DNA of 64,000 nt from Rhodococcus sp. SBT000017 (lineage in GTDB: Bacteria > Actinomycetota > Actinomycetes > Mycobacteriales > Mycobacteriaceae): NCBI RefSeq assembly GCF_003688915.1, contig NZ_REFU01000001.1:2418001-2482000 (forward strand). The letters run 5' to 3'. Below are positions 8,309 through 17,884 of this stretch, one piece after another. The translations under genes were made by a program, and so were the position numbers. Every line of letters starts with the position of its first letter. Positions within the stretch are counted from its first letter, which is position 1. Below the pieces are notes generated by a model. That model saw nothing but the letters and a program-made list of their open reading frames with translations. It had not been told where the DNA came from and did not search any database.

Positions 8309-9339
8309 ATGGAATTGTCGTCACTCGTGGCACATCGAACGATCGACCTTCGCTCCGACACCATCACCCGACCCGATTCGGTCATGCGAAAAGCCATGGC
8401 CGACGCCGAAGTGGGCGACGACGTCCTCGATCACGATCCGACGATGGCGGCGCTGGAAGAAGCGGTGGCAGGGCTGCTCGGGTTCGAGTCGGCACTGTGG
8501 GTGCCGTCGGGTTCGATGGGCAACATCATCGCGCTGATGCTGCATCTGCAACGCGGCGATCGCTTCCTGGCCCCGAGCACGCGCACGTGCTGGGTTCCGA
8601 GCTCGGTACCGCGGCATGGCTGGCGGGCGGAATGCCCGACGCCCTCCCCCACGACGGTGGCCCCGGCCGTCCCCTCGCGTCGACGGTGCGCGCGAAGGCC
8701 GGCGGCGCAGGGCCGTATTTCGCGCTACGGACGGCGCTGCTGTCGCTCGAGAACACCCACAACTTCGCCGGCGGTGCTGTGATCGGAGCGGACGAGTGGT
8801 CGGATCTCGTTGCCGCCGGGCGTGATTGCGGCTTGAAGGTCCACCTGGACGGCGCGCGGCTGTGGAATGCCGCTGTCGCCCTCGATGTTCCGATCGCGTC
8901 GCTCACTGCCGGTGCCGACACGGTGCAGGTGTGCCTGAGCAAGGGCCTCGGTGCACCCGTCGGCTCGATGTTGGTCTCGGATTCCGCGCGTATCCACGAG
9001 GCTCGACGAGTCCGAAAGATGTTGGGCGGCGGCGTTCGTCAGGGTGGCGTCCTCGCTGCCGCCGGGCTCGTGGCGTTGGATCGCATCGGTGATCTGGCCG
9101 AGGATCACGCCAACGCGTCAACCCTCGCTTCCGGGCTGCGCGAGCGAGGCTGGGAGGTACTGGAGCCGGAGACCAACATCGTGCTCGCAACGGTTCCCGA
9201 CCCGGCGTCGACGGTCGCGGAGCTGGCCGAGCTGGGCATCGCCGCGGTGACCGTCGCGGGCAAGGTGCGCTTCGTGACCCACCGCGACGTCGATGCCGCC
9301 GATATCTCCGAGGCGCTGGAGCGGCTGCGCCGCACGTGA
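8309..9339 (+). pseudogene. L-threonine aldolase, reading frame broken by a one-base deletion
   Basis: The first 89 codons read as a low-specificity threonine aldolase (IDLRSDTITRPDSVMRKAMA, then VGDDVLDHDPTMAALEE and LWVPSGSMGNIIALM). After the run CCCC at 8571-8574 the homology continues only in another frame, starting EHAHVLGSELG and going on through LENTHNFAGG, the lysine region VCLSKGLGAPVGSM and KMLGGGVRQGGVLAAAG to the stop at 9339. One extra C in that run would restore a full PLP enzyme of about 344 residues. Everything else is intact, so this is either a recent inactivation or a base-call error. The alternative GTG start at 8327 would begin just before the IDLRSD block. Confidence 0.8.
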
Positions 9340-9376
9340 GCGGCACTTCGTAGCCTGCTACGAGGAAACGCTCACG
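9335..9376. terminator. two-tier palindrome at convergent gene ends (copy 1)
   Basis: An inner palindrome TCGTAGCCTGCTACGA (9348-9363) is flanked by outer arms CGTGAGCG (9335-9342) and CGCTCACG (9369-9376). The outer left arm contains the aldolase stop codon and the inner right arm supplies the TAG stop of the aminotransferase. The same core with different outer arms occurs at 33821-33866, also between convergent genes. A bidirectional terminator is the simplest reading. Confidence 0.6.
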
Positions 9377-10518
9377 ACCCAAAGGCGCTCCAATGCCTCC
9401 TCGACGTCGGCGGTCGTGCCTGCGAACGAGAAGCGCACGGTGTGGTTCCCGCGTTCGGTGTCGAAATCGACGCCCGGTGCCAACGCGACTCCGGTCTCGG
9501 AAAGCACTCGCGCACACCAGTTCCGCGAGTCGTCCGTCAGGTGCGCGATGTCGGCGTACACATAGAAGGCTCCATCGGCCGGTGCGAGGTCGGTGATACC
9601 CATGGCCGGCAGACCGTCGAGCAGAATTCGACGGTTGACAGCGTAGCGCTCGACATGTGAATCCAGCTCGACGCGGGACTCCTCGGTGAACGCCGCGATG
9701 GCGGCAACCTGGGAGATCGCCGGTGGGCAGACCGTCATGTTCGACGCCAATCGTTCGACGGCTCTGCGCAATCGGGTCGGCAGCAGCATCCAACCCAGCC
9801 GCCATCCGGTCATCGAGAAGTACTTCGACACCGATCCGATGGCGACGGATTCCTTCGAGGTCTCCCAGGCGCTCGACGTACGCGCGTCCCCGTAGGCGAT
9901 TCCGTGGTAGATCTCGTCCGAGATCAGGAGAGTTCCGTGCTCGTCGCACCAACGCGCAATTGCGGCCAACTCGTCGGAGTCGATGATCGTGCCGGTGGGG
10001 TTGGCCGGGCTAGCGATGATGAGCCCCGCGGGCGGATCGGGCAGGTCCTCGAGCATCGCGACGGTCGGCTGAAATCGCGTGCTCTCCAAGCAGTCGAGCT
10101 CGACGACGCGACAGCCCAACGCTGCCAACGTGTTTCGATACGCCGGATATCCCGGCCTGGCCATGACGACGGTGTCCCCCGCGTCGAACGCAGCGAGGAA
10201 CAGCAACGTGAACGCGCCCGACGAGCCGGTGGTGATCACCACGTCGTCGGCGTCGACGGTGATGCCGTACCGCGCGCTGTGATACTCGGCGATCGCGCGA
10301 CGCAGCGGCAGAATCCCCAGCGTCTCGGTGTACCCGAGCAGGTGCGCATCCAGGGCCTCGCGAGTGGCCCGCAATACCGGCTCGGGCGCTCGTGTGGAGG
10401 GCTGACCGGCAGCAAGAGAGAGCACGTCGCCGTGAGTGCGCGCCCGCTCGGCCGCCGCGGCGAACACATCCATCACGTGGAACGGCTCGACCATCGATCG
10501 CTGCGATTCACTGTGCAT
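9358..10518 (-). CDS. class I/II pyridoxal-phosphate aminotransferase
   Basis: The 386-residue enzyme shows fold-type I aminotransferase features: TTGSSGAFTLLFLAAFDAGD for phosphate binding, SPANPTG near 170-176, DEIYHGI with the PLP-contacting Asp201 and Tyr204, and the Schiff-base lysine K232 in GSVSKYFSMTGWRLGW. The amino donor and acceptor are not defined by sequence; aspartate- or alanine-type is likely. It stands alone, facing the aldolase gene and lying downstream of purD and an intergenic repeat. Confidence 0.9.
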   Translation of the reverse strand: MHSESQRSMVEPFHVMDVFAAAAERARTHGDVLSLAAGQPSTRAPEPVLRATREALDAHLLGYTETLGILPLRRAIAEYHSARYGITVDADDVVITTGSSGAFTLLFLAAFDAGDTVVMARPGYPAYRNTLAALGCRVVELDCLESTRFQPTVAMLEDLPDPPAGLIIASPANPTGTIIDSDELAAIARWCDEHGTLLISDEIYHGIAYGDARTSSAWETSKESVAIGSVSKYFSMTGWRLGWMLLPTRLRRAVERLASNMTVCPPAISQVAAIAAFTEESRVELDSHVERYAVNRRILLDGLPAMGITDLAPADGAFYVYADIAHLTDDSRNWCARVLSETGVALAPGVDFDTERGNHTVRFSFAGTTADVEEALERLWVVSVSS

Positions 10519-10563
10519 TGGCTCGACCCTACTGATCCTGGGACGCTCGGTACCTCAGGCCTT

Positions 10564-10654
10564 CGCAAACGCGCGCGCATCTGCCATGCGCGCGCAAAAC
10601 CGCGTCGTTTCGGAGGCGATTCTGCGCGCATCCGACGAATGCGCGCGCGTTTGC
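10564..10654. repeat. ~91-bp intergenic repeat with GC-rich inverted ends (copy A)
   Basis: The element begins CGCAAACGCGCGCGC and ends with the near-complement GCGCGCGCGTTTGC. A second copy with high identity is at 38166-38257, sharing for example GCGCGCATCCGACGAATGCG and CGAGGCGATT-type blocks. It lies between purD and the aminotransferase gene. The inverted ends suggest a miniature mobile element or REP-like sequence; no transposase is nearby. Confidence 0.75.
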
Positions 10655-10695
10655 CCCGACGACCGGCCTCGACAAACCCGGCCGACGCAGCACAT

Positions 10696-11946
10696 CTACA
10701 GCGAGATCCGACCCTCCACCGCAGCCAGGCCGATATCAGTGCGGAAGTGGCTGCCCGGCAACCGAATTCCCGCGATACGGGAGTAGGCGTCGTCACGGGC
10801 GGCGGTGAGGTCGAATCCGGTGCCGACCACGCTCAGCACGCGTCCGCCCGCGGAGACGACCGCGCCGTCCTTCACCGCGGTGCCTGCATGCAGGACGCCT
10901 GCGCCTTCGGAGCCGAGAATCTCGTCACCGGTACGCGGTCGACCGGGGTAGTTCTCGGCGGCGATGACGACGGTGACGGCCGCGCCGTCCTTCCAGCGCA
11001 ACTGTGGAAGTGAAGCAAGCGTGCCGGTTGCCGTCGCGTTCAGCACCTCACCGAGAGGTGAATCGAGCAGCGCGAGCACTGCCTGAGTCTCGGGATCGCC
11101 GAAGCGGCAGTTGAATTCGACGACCGCCGGGCCGTCGGCACCCATCGCCAGACCGGCGTACAGCAGACCGGAGAACGGCACACCACGCTGCACCATTTCG
11201 GCGGCAACGGGTTTCACCACGCCGCGGACGATCTCCTCGACTGCGGTCTCGGGCAACCACGGCAGCGGGGTGTACGCACCCATGCCGCCGGTGTTGGGTC
11301 CGGTGTCTCCGTCGCCGACGCGTTTGTGGTCCTGCGCGGGCAGCAGCGGCACCACGGTCTCGCCGTCGACGAGGCAGAAGAGGGACACCTCGGGGCCGTC
11401 GAGGAACGATTCGAGCAGCACCGGGTGGCCGTTCTCGAGGAGTTCGGCGGCGTGATCGCGGGCGACGAGCCGATCGGTGGTGACGACGACACCCTTGCCT
11501 GCGGCCAGGCCGTCGTCCTTGACCACCCAGTTGGGGCCGAAACGGTCCAGGGCTGCGTCGAGCAGGGCGGGCGAATCTACGATTTCACTGTGCGCGGTTC
11601 GCACACCGGCCGCTGCCATCACGTCCTTGGCGAAAGCCTTGGACCCTTCGATGCGGGCGGCGTCGGCGGACGGGCCGAATGCGGCGATACCGGCTTCGCG
11701 GAGGGCGTCGGCCACGCCGAGGACCAGCGGCACCTCCGGTCCGATGACGACGAGATCGGCTTCGACCTTCTTCGCGAGTGCAGTCACCGCTTCGCCGGAC
11801 GCCACATCGACGGCGTGCTGCTCGGCGAGCTTTGCGGTACCTGCGTTGCCGGGAGCCACGAAGAGCTTCTCGACCGACGGATCGGCCTTCAACGCAAGTA
11901 GAAGGGCGTGCTCACGAGCACCGGAACCTATGACGAGTACGCGCAC
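10696..11946 (-). CDS. purD: phosphoribosylamine--glycine ligase
   Basis: This 416-residue ATP-grasp enzyme makes glycinamide ribonucleotide in the second step of purine synthesis. The N-terminus [19 protein letters not shown] is the classic PurD start, and the signature [20 protein letters not shown] is present in the middle, followed by the catalytic [12 protein letters not shown]. It is full length with an ATG start. The gene is followed by repeat copy A and has a strong hairpin (for the upstream glycosyltransferase transcript) just before its start. Confidence 0.97.
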   Translation of the reverse strand: MRVLVIGSGAREHALLLALKADPSVEKLFVAPGNAGTAKLAEQHAVDVASGEAVTALAKKVEADLVVIGPEVPLVLGVADALREAGIAAFGPSADAARIEGSKAFAKDVMAAAGVRTAHSEIVDSPALLDAALDRFGPNWVVKDDGLAAGKGVVVTTDRLVARDHAAELLENGHPVLLESFLDGPEVSLFCLVDGETVVPLLPAQDHKRVGDGDTGPNTGGMGAYTPLPWLPETAVEEIVRGVVKPVAAEMVQRGVPFSGLLYAGLAMGADGPAVVEFNCRFGDPETQAVLALLDSPLGEVLNATATGTLASLPQLRWKDGAAVTVVIAAENYPGRPRTGDEILGSEGAGVLHAGTAVKDGAVVSAGGRVLSVVGTGFDLTAARDDAYSRIAGIRLPGSHFRTDIGLAAVEGRISL

Positions 11947-11972
11947 AGTGCATCAGACTATCTGCTCGACGC

Positions 11973-12010
11973 GAAAGCGCCCCGCACCTGTCATGGTGCG
12001 GGGCTCTTTC
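11973..12010 (-). terminator. hairpin terminator of the glycosyltransferase operon
   Basis: The arms GAAAG-GCCCCGCACC and GGTGCGGGGC-CTTTC pair around a 6-base loop. On the minus strand it follows the stop of the GT39 gene (12025) by 15 nt and lies before purD, so it should end the glycosyltransferase transcript. Confidence 0.8.
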
Positions 12011-12024
12011 GTGGTGGTTCGGTG

Positions 12025-14049
12025 TTACTGCGTGAGGTCGTAGAACGTCACGTTGTCGACGGTGGTCGCGGTGAAGTTCTCGGTGACCCACGCCGAGATC
12101 GCGGCCGAGGTACCCGACTCCATTCCCGGCATACCTCCGCCGCCGATGAAGTAGTGGATCTCTCCGTCGGCGACGTACTGCTGGAATTCGGCGAGGGTCG
12201 GCGACGGGTCGGTGCCGTTGAATCCGCCGATGGGCATGACGGGTTCCTCGGTGGCCAGTTGGTAGCCCGCCGCGGTGTTGGCCCCTATGGCCGCTGCCAC
12301 CCAGGTGTAGGAGTCGGCGTCCTGCTCGAGCATCTCGGTGATCGCGGTGGTCGGCGTGCTGCCTTCCAGAAGACCACCCATTCCACCGCCCATACCGCCA
12401 CCCATCTCGGCACCAGCCGCACCGTCACCACCCGGCATCTGGCCGGGAGCGCCCGCCGGTAGCTGCACCCCGGCCGGCAATTGCATCCCACCGGGCATTC
12501 CGCCCGGCATACCGCCCTGGCCTCGTCGACCCTCGCCCATGCCGCCGAATCCGCGCATGCCGGTGTTGGGTCCGGCCGAGACGATGGATCCGTTGTGCGG
12601 GGTGCCGATCGTGTCGACGGCGTACGCAGTCGGGCCTGCTAGTCCGGCGAACATCACCGCCAGGATCGACGCCGCAGCCAATCTGCCGCGGGTCAGCGCC
12701 GGGATCAGCAGTGCGATGACCGCGAGAACTCCGACGAAGAGAATTGCACACTTCAGCCAGGGCACAAAACTCTCGCTGCGACCGAGCAGCACCCACGCCA
12801 TGGCTACGGTAGACGCCACCGCGACGGCCATTGCGATGCGCACCCAGTACCTCTCGCGTTGCCGCCACAGCACCACACTGCCGATGCCGACGAGAGCTGC
12901 GACGGCGGGCGAGAGCGCAACGGTGTAGTACGAGTGGAAGATTCCGGCCATGAAGCTGAACGTCAGACCCGTGACGAGCAACCACGATCCCCAGACGATC
13001 AGCGACGCTCGTTGTACGTCCGTCCGAGGGGCTCTGCCGCGCAACACGAGTCCGACGACGAGCAGGATCAATGCAGCCGGAATCAGCCAGGCGATCTGGC
13101 CGCCCTGGGAGGCGTCGAACATACGGAGAATGCCGGTCTCTCCCCAGATACCACCGGGCATCCCACCCGCGACGTCCCCGCCCATACCGCCGCGTCCCGG
13201 AGTGACACTTCCGGTCTCGTCACCGCTGAGGCGGCCGAATCCGTTGTAGCCGAGCGTGAGTTCCAGAATCGAATTGTTCTGCGAGCCGCCGACCCACGGA
13301 CGGGAGGACGCCGGCCAGAATTCGACGATCAGCAGCCACCATCCGGCCGCGACGATCATCGCGCCCAGAGCTCCGAACAGCTGCCACAGCCGGGTGAGGA
13401 ACTTCGGCGGCCCGGCGATCAGGTAGGTCAGTGCCAGCGGCGGCACCACGAGCATCACCTGGAGCTGTTTGGTGAGGAAGCCGAATCCGACGAACATGCC
13501 GGTGATCAACAGCCACTTGGTCTTTCCGGTCTCGACGCCTCGCAGCAGCGCCCATACCGATGCGATCATCAGCAGCACGAGCAGCGCGTCGGGATTGTTG
13601 AACCGGAACATCAGTGCGGCAACGGGAGTCACGGCCAGTACCAGGCCTGCGAGCAGACCGGCCGCGCCACCGAAGCGCCGCTTGACGGTGGCTCGCAACA
13701 GTGCCACCGAGGCGACTCCGAGGAGAGCCTGGGGCACGAGCATCGCCCAGGTGTTCAGTCCGAAGATGCGCACCGACAACGACATCAGCCACAGCGACAT
13801 CGGAGGCTTGTCGACGGTGATCGAGTTGGCGGCGTCGGAGGATCCGAAGAAGAACGCTTTCCACGACACCGAACCCGCCTGTATCGCAGCGGAATAGAAG
13901 GAGTTCGCCCACCCCGAGGCGCCGAGTCCCCAGATGTAGGCGACACCGGTGCCGACCAACAGCGCGATCAGCCCGATCCATTCCCACCGTGGGGAGGTCG
14001 CAGGCGTGGACGGCGCAGCCGCCGAGGGGCGTTCGATCGTCGTCGTCAC
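12025..14049 (-). CDS. GT39/ArnT-family membrane mannosyltransferase with Gly/Met-rich loop
   Basis: The 674-residue protein has a proline-rich N-terminus and about a dozen membrane helices. TVDKPPMSLW near residue 81 is the DxP-type acidic site used by lipid-linked sugar transferases, and RFNNPDALLV follows a later helix. The end is an extracytoplasmic domain like that of the B. subtilis YkcB group (WVAAAIGANTAAGYQL, PIGGFNGTDPSPT, IHYFIGGGG). Between the last helix and that domain is a low-complexity stretch full of GGMPGGM and GGGMGGG units (roughly residues 490-555). It shares a 4-nt overlap with the GT2-GtrA gene, which probably supplies the polyprenyl-phosphate sugar donor. Confidence 0.88.
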   Translation of the reverse strand: MTTTIERPSAAAPSTPATSPRWEWIGLIALLVGTGVAYIWGLGASGWANSFYSAAIQAGSVSWKAFFFGSSDAANSITVDKPPMSLWLMSLSVRIFGLNTWAMLVPQALLGVASVALLRATVKRRFGGAAGLLAGLVLAVTPVAALMFRFNNPDALLVLLMIASVWALLRGVETGKTKWLLITGMFVGFGFLTKQLQVMLVVPPLALTYLIAGPPKFLTRLWQLFGALGAMIVAAGWWLLIVEFWPASSRPWVGGSQNNSILELTLGYNGFGRLSGDETGSVTPGRGGMGGDVAGGMPGGIWGETGILRMFDASQGGQIAWLIPAALILLVVGLVLRGRAPRTDVQRASLIVWGSWLLVTGLTFSFMAGIFHSYYTVALSPAVAALVGIGSVVLWRQRERYWVRIAMAVAVASTVAMAWVLLGRSESFVPWLKCAILFVGVLAVIALLIPALTRGRLAAASILAVMFAGLAGPTAYAVDTIGTPHNGSIVSAGPNTGMRGFGGMGEGRRGQGGMPGGMPGGMQLPAGVQLPAGAPGQMPGGDGAAGAEMGGGMGGGMGGLLEGSTPTTAITEMLEQDADSYTWVAAAIGANTAAGYQLATEEPVMPIGGFNGTDPSPTLAEFQQYVADGEIHYFIGGGGMPGMESGTSAAISAWVTENFTATTVDNVTFYDLTQ

Positions 14050-15299
14050 AGAGCTTTCTCCGAACCGGCGGACTGGGAATCGCCCGACTGAGAGCTACGG
14101 AAGACCCACCGCAGGGCGACGAATCGGCACACGGTGGCAACGAGATTGGCGACTATGAGGACGGCGAGTTCGACGTGCCGGGACACATCGGGTGCCCACG
14201 CGTGCAGCACGGCGAGCGATCCGCTGGTGACGAGGAGGGCGAAACCGAAGATCGCCAGTCCCTGCAGTTGATGCTTGCCTGCGCCGTCCGATCCGCGGAC
14301 GCCGAAGGTGAAGGCGCGGTTGGCCGCGGTGTTGAGCACCGCGGTGATCAGCAGTCCGAAGAAGTTCGCGGCCTGCGCACCGATCAACGAGTGCAGCACC
14401 AGGTAGAGCAACGCGTACGCGACGGTGCTGGCGATGCCGATGATGCCGAATCGCACCATCTGGCTGATCATTCCGTGCGGTACTCCCGGCACGAGCGGCT
14501 CCCGTCCCAGGCTTCGACGCAGTTCGGCGACCGGAAGCACTCCGGTTGCCAGGGCGCGGCCGACGCGCCAGCATCCCTGCAGGTCCTTGACGGCGGTGTC
14601 GATGATGTTGACGCTGCTGTTCGGGTCGTCGACCCAGTCGACGGGTACCTCGTGGATACGCAGGCCGACCTTCTCCGCGATGACGAGCAGTTCGGTGTCG
14701 AAGAACCATCCGGTGTCTTCGACGAGCGGCAGCAGTTGCCGGGCCACATCGGTGCGCATGGCCTTGAAACCGCACTGCGCGTCCGAGAAGCGTGCGCGCA
14801 GCGAAGTGCGCAGAATGAGATTGTAACTGCGCGAGATGAATTCACGCTTCGCACCGCGGACCACCCGGGACGATCGGTTGAGCCGAGATCCGATGGCGAG
14901 GTCCGAGTGACCGGACATCAGCGGCGCGATCAGCGGCATCAGAGCGTTGAGGTCGGTGGAGAGATCGACGTCCATGTAGGCCACGACATCGGCGTCCGAT
15001 GCCAGCCAGACGGCTTTGAGTGCCCGTCCGCGACCCTTCTCGTCCAGGTGATGAACCTGAACTCCCTCGATCTCGTCGGCCAGCCGATGTGCCACCGCGA
15101 GGGTGCCGTCGGTACTGGCGTTGTCGGCGATGGTGATTCGCGACCGGAACGGGATCCGGTCGTCCAGATGCTCGTGCAGACGACGAATGCACTGTTCGAG
15201 ATCCGCCTCTTCGTTGTATACCGGGATGACCACCTCGAGAGTGGCCGTGGCGTTCGAGCCGGGCCGCTGGCCTGCTCGTGCGAGGGAATTCGTTGTCAT
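14046..15299 (-). CDS. GT2 dolichol-phosphate-mannose-synthase-like transferase fused to GtrA domain
   Basis: The N-terminal half is a GT2 glycosyltransferase (LEVVIPVYNEEADLEQCI, then the metal-binding DVDLSTD), of the type that loads a sugar onto polyprenyl phosphate. The C-terminal 130 residues form a GtrA-like four-helix membrane domain (MVRFGIIGIASTVAYALLYL ... NLVATVCRFVALRWVF). Such pairs with GT39 enzymes decorate cell-envelope polymers. I chose the ATG at 15299 (MTTNSLARAGQ), giving 417 residues, because the frame upstream of it runs into the divergent HIT gene. The stop overlaps the GT39 start. Confidence 0.9.
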   Translation of the reverse strand: MTTNSLARAGQRPGSNATATLEVVIPVYNEEADLEQCIRRLHEHLDDRIPFRSRITIADNASTDGTLAVAHRLADEIEGVQVHHLDEKGRGRALKAVWLASDADVVAYMDVDLSTDLNALMPLIAPLMSGHSDLAIGSRLNRSSRVVRGAKREFISRSYNLILRTSLRARFSDAQCGFKAMRTDVARQLLPLVEDTGWFFDTELLVIAEKVGLRIHEVPVDWVDDPNSSVNIIDTAVKDLQGCWRVGRALATGVLPVAELRRSLGREPLVPGVPHGMISQMVRFGIIGIASTVAYALLYLVLHSLIGAQAANFFGLLITAVLNTAANRAFTFGVRGSDGAGKHQLQGLAIFGFALLVTSGSLAVLHAWAPDVSRHVELAVLIVANLVATVCRFVALRWVFRSSQSGDSQSAGSEKAL

Positions 15300-15423
15300 G
15301 TGGACCAGAATCGGCCTCTGAGCTGGACCCACCCTGCGACGAACCTGGCAATCACCTGGGAGGACAGGAGCGGAGCCTGCGGAGCGACCGATGCGCAGGA
15401 GCCGCATAGGGCATCCTGTTCCC

Positions 15424-15849
15424 ATGGCTTCCATTTTCAGCAAGATCATCGCCGGCGAAATCCCGGGACGTTTCGTCTGGCAGGACGACGACGTGGTTGC
15501 GTTTCTGACGATCGCACCGGTCACCCAGGGCCACACGCTGGTGGTTCCGCGTGAGGAGATCGACCAGTGGCAGGACGTCGACGGTGCCGCGTTCGCCAAG
15601 ATCACCGCCGTTGCTCAGATCATCGGCCAGGCGGTCAGGACCGCGTTCGACGCTCCCCGCGCCGGGTTGCTGATTGCCGGGCTCGAGGTGCCGCACCTGC
15701 ACCTGCATGTGTTTCCGGCCTACGACATGGGCAACTTCGACATCTCGGGTGCCGATCCGAATCCCTCCGCGGAGTCACAGGACGAGGCGGCGACCAAGCT
15801 CCGGGCGGCGTTGCGTGACCTCGGACACGAGGCATACGTCCCGAACTGA
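15424..15849 (+). CDS. HIT-family protein
   Basis: From the ATG at 15424 the product is 141 residues: [19 protein letters not shown] is the standard HINT/HIT N-terminus and the triad HLHLHV is at residues 91-96. It is likely a purine-nucleotide phosphoramidase or related hydrolase; the natural substrate is not known. An ATG at 15391 in frame would add 11 residues of poor similarity. It diverges from the glycosyltransferase pair. Confidence 0.93.
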   Translation: MASIFSKIIAGEIPGRFVWQDDDVVAFLTIAPVTQGHTLVVPREEIDQWQDVDGAAFAKITAVAQIIGQAVRTAFDAPRAGLLIAGLEVPHLHLHVFPAYDMGNFDISGADPNPSAESQDEAATKLRAALRDLGHEAYVPN

Positions 15850-15869
15850 CACCTCTGCAGCCGAGAGCC

Positions 15870-16394
15870 TCAGCGCAGGGGCGTCAACAGTCGTCGACGC
15901 GTTCGCAGGTGCATCGACACATCGTCGGATCGGGTGTCGGGGTCGTAGCCCGGGCCGATGTCGGTGTCGATGTCGTGCGGCCCGGGTGCAACTCCGCATT
16001 CGGGGCACATCCCCAGTGGTCCGAGGTCGGTTCCGCAGGGCGCGTGCATGAATCGTCGACGCTTCCCTGCGGGTTTCGCGGTCTGTTCCTCGCCCCAGTA
16101 GCTCAGGGCGAAGACGGCGGGCCACAGTCGTTCGAGGGCGGCCGTCGGAACGTAATCATCGTGGCCGCCCTCGAAGGCCCGAGCTCGTCGTTCGAGCAGC
16201 CCGGCGTCGACCAACGCGCCGAGTCGTTGCGCGAGAACGGCCTTGGAGATGTCGAGGTGGACCTGGAAGTCGCCGAAGCGTCGGACGCCGAAGAAGCAGT
16301 CGCGCACGATGAGCATGGTCCAGCGCTCGCCGACGAGTTCGAGGGCACGGGCCAGGGAGCAGTCCTGACGGGCGTAGTCGATTCCGAGTGCCAT
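15870..16394 (-). CDS. HxlR-family transcriptional regulator with C-terminal Cys motif
   Basis: The 174-residue product has the winged-helix HxlR domain from about residue 10 (CSLARALELVGERWTMLIVR, then FQVHLDISKAVLAQRL). The C-terminal part has a cysteine set CGTDLGPLGMCPECG that looks like a small zinc ribbon. I chose the ATG at 16394 (MALGIDYARQD). It is divergent from the MFS pump with 74 bp between starts and is the obvious candidate regulator of it. Confidence 0.88.
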   Translation of the reverse strand: MALGIDYARQDCSLARALELVGERWTMLIVRDCFFGVRRFGDFQVHLDISKAVLAQRLGALVDAGLLERRARAFEGGHDDYVPTAALERLWPAVFALSYWGEEQTAKPAGKRRRFMHAPCGTDLGPLGMCPECGVAPGPHDIDTDIGPGYDPDTRSDDVSMHLRTRRRLLTPLR

Positions 16395-16468
16395 GACGCG
16401 ATAGTACAGTCTGTTGACCGAACCAAGTTGGGCGTTTACAGTTCGATCACCAGACCAAAAGGACGACG

Positions 16469-17884
16469 ATGACCGACACTGCACCCTCGCCCGCCGGCAC
16501 CACGAACAGCACCCGAGCGCTCACCATCGCAGCGCTCGGCACCCTGCTGACCCTGATGGCGTTCACTGCACCGCTCGCGACGATCAACAGCACCGCGGCC
16601 GATCTGATGTCCGACGCAGCAGGACGCACCTGGATTCTCAGCTCGATGAGCATCGGCCTCGCCGCCGCGCTGCTCACCACCGGCACCGTCGCCGACGACT
16701 TCGGCCGTCGCCGCACGTTCGCACTCGGAGCCGCCGTCCTGGCCGTCGGCGCGATCGTCTGCGCAGTCTCGCCCAACACGCTGATTTTCGTTCTGGCGCG
16801 CATCCTTCAGGGCCTCGGCGGCGCGGCCGTCGTCGCGTCGAGCCTGGGCATCATCGCGCACACCCACCCGGCCGGTCCCGTACGCGCGAAGGCGAGCGGA
16901 GTCTGGGGCGCGAGCGTCGGTGCCGGCATCGCTCTCGGCCCGCTGCTGGCCGCCGCACTGGATCGCTGGGCGAGCTGGCGCGAGGCCTACGTGGTTCTCG
17001 CGATTGCCACGGTCGCGTTGGCCGTCGCCGCGCACCGGCTCGTCGAAGAATCCAGGTCCGACGCCCCGCGTGGCCTCGATCCGATCGGCGCGCTGCTGTT
17101 GGCGACGGGCATAGCCGCACTGCTGGCCGCGTTGGTCGAGGGCAGACAGGGCTGGACCGAGGTGAGCCCGATCGTTCTCTTCGTGCTCGCGGTATTGTTG
17201 CTGGCCGCGTTCGCCATCATCGAATTACGCAGCGCCACAGCGATGCTCGATCTCACACTCTTCCGGCACCCACCGTTTCTGGCCGCCACGGTCGCCGCGC
17301 TGGCCAACGGCGGCGGCATCATCGCGCTGATGTCGTACATGCCCGGATTTCTCGGAACCGTACTGGGAATCGATGCGCTCGGTGCCGCCCTGCTGCTGTT
17401 CGGGTGGTCGGCCACGTCCGTGGTCACTGCCCTACTCGCCCGCAGGCTGCCCGCGTCGCTCAGTGGCCGAACGCAACTTGCCGTCGGCCTGGTCGGCGTC
17501 GCGATCGGCATGCTGATGCTGACGGGGTTGTCCGAGAACGCATCCTGGCCGCGACTGTTGCCAGGACTGCTCGTGGCAGGCCTTGCGAGCGGAGTGCTCA
17601 ACGCCGCTCTCGGACGCGAGGCCGTGGCCAGCGTGCCCGCCGGACGCGGCGGCATGGGCAGCGGGGCGAACAACACCGCGCGCTATGTCGGATCCGCCAT
17701 CGGTGTCACCGTCGTTGCGGTGGTGGCCGTTCCTGCCGGGAGTGGAGCCCGCGGAATGACCCAATCGATTAGCAGCCACAGCGCGACTGCGCTGACCGAA
17801 GGATGGAACACCGCAGCTCTGGTCACCGCAGCGATTTCCGTAATCGGAGCGGTGGTCGTGGCGGCCTCACGCTCCCGGCGGTAG
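16469..17884 (+). CDS. MFS efflux transporter, DHA2-like
   Basis: The 471-residue protein has the major-facilitator pattern: a first helix after 20 residues, the loop 2-3 motif with GTVADDFGRRRTF, and a motif C-like region GASVGAGIALGPLLA in helix 5 that is characteristic of drug-proton antiporters. Roughly 12-14 helices are visible. It is likely a multidrug or toxic-metabolite exporter controlled by the divergent HxlR gene. Its 3' end overlaps the convergent response-regulator gene by 18 nt. Confidence 0.88.
   Translation: MTDTAPSPAGTTNSTRALTIAALGTLLTLMAFTAPLATINSTAADLMSDAAGRTWILSSMSIGLAAALLTTGTVADDFGRRRTFALGAAVLAVGAIVCAVSPNTLIFVLARILQGLGGAAVVASSLGIIAHTHPAGPVRAKASGVWGASVGAGIALGPLLAAALDRWASWREAYVVLAIATVALAVAAHRLVEESRSDAPRGLDPIGALLLATGIAALLAALVEGRQGWTEVSPIVLFVLAVLLLAAFAIIELRSATAMLDLTLFRHPPFLAATVAALANGGGIIALMSYMPGFLGTVLGIDALGAALLLFGWSATSVVTALLARRLPASLSGRTQLAVGLVGVAIGMLMLTGLSENASWPRLLPGLLVAGLASGVLNAALGREAVASVPAGRGGMGSGANNTARYVGSAIGVTVVAVVAVPAGSGARGMTQSISSHSATALTEGWNTAALVTAAISVIGAVVVAASRSRR

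Noticed and set aside
8560..8590. Programmed frameshift in the threonine aldolase
   Set aside because: The CCCC run lacks a typical slippery heptamer or downstream pseudoknot, and this enzyme is not known to use frameshifting; a base loss is simpler.
10519..10695. Protein-coding gene in the purD-aminotransferase gap
   Set aside because: The open frames arise from the GC-rich 91-bp repeat and recur as the same spurious peptide at copy B.
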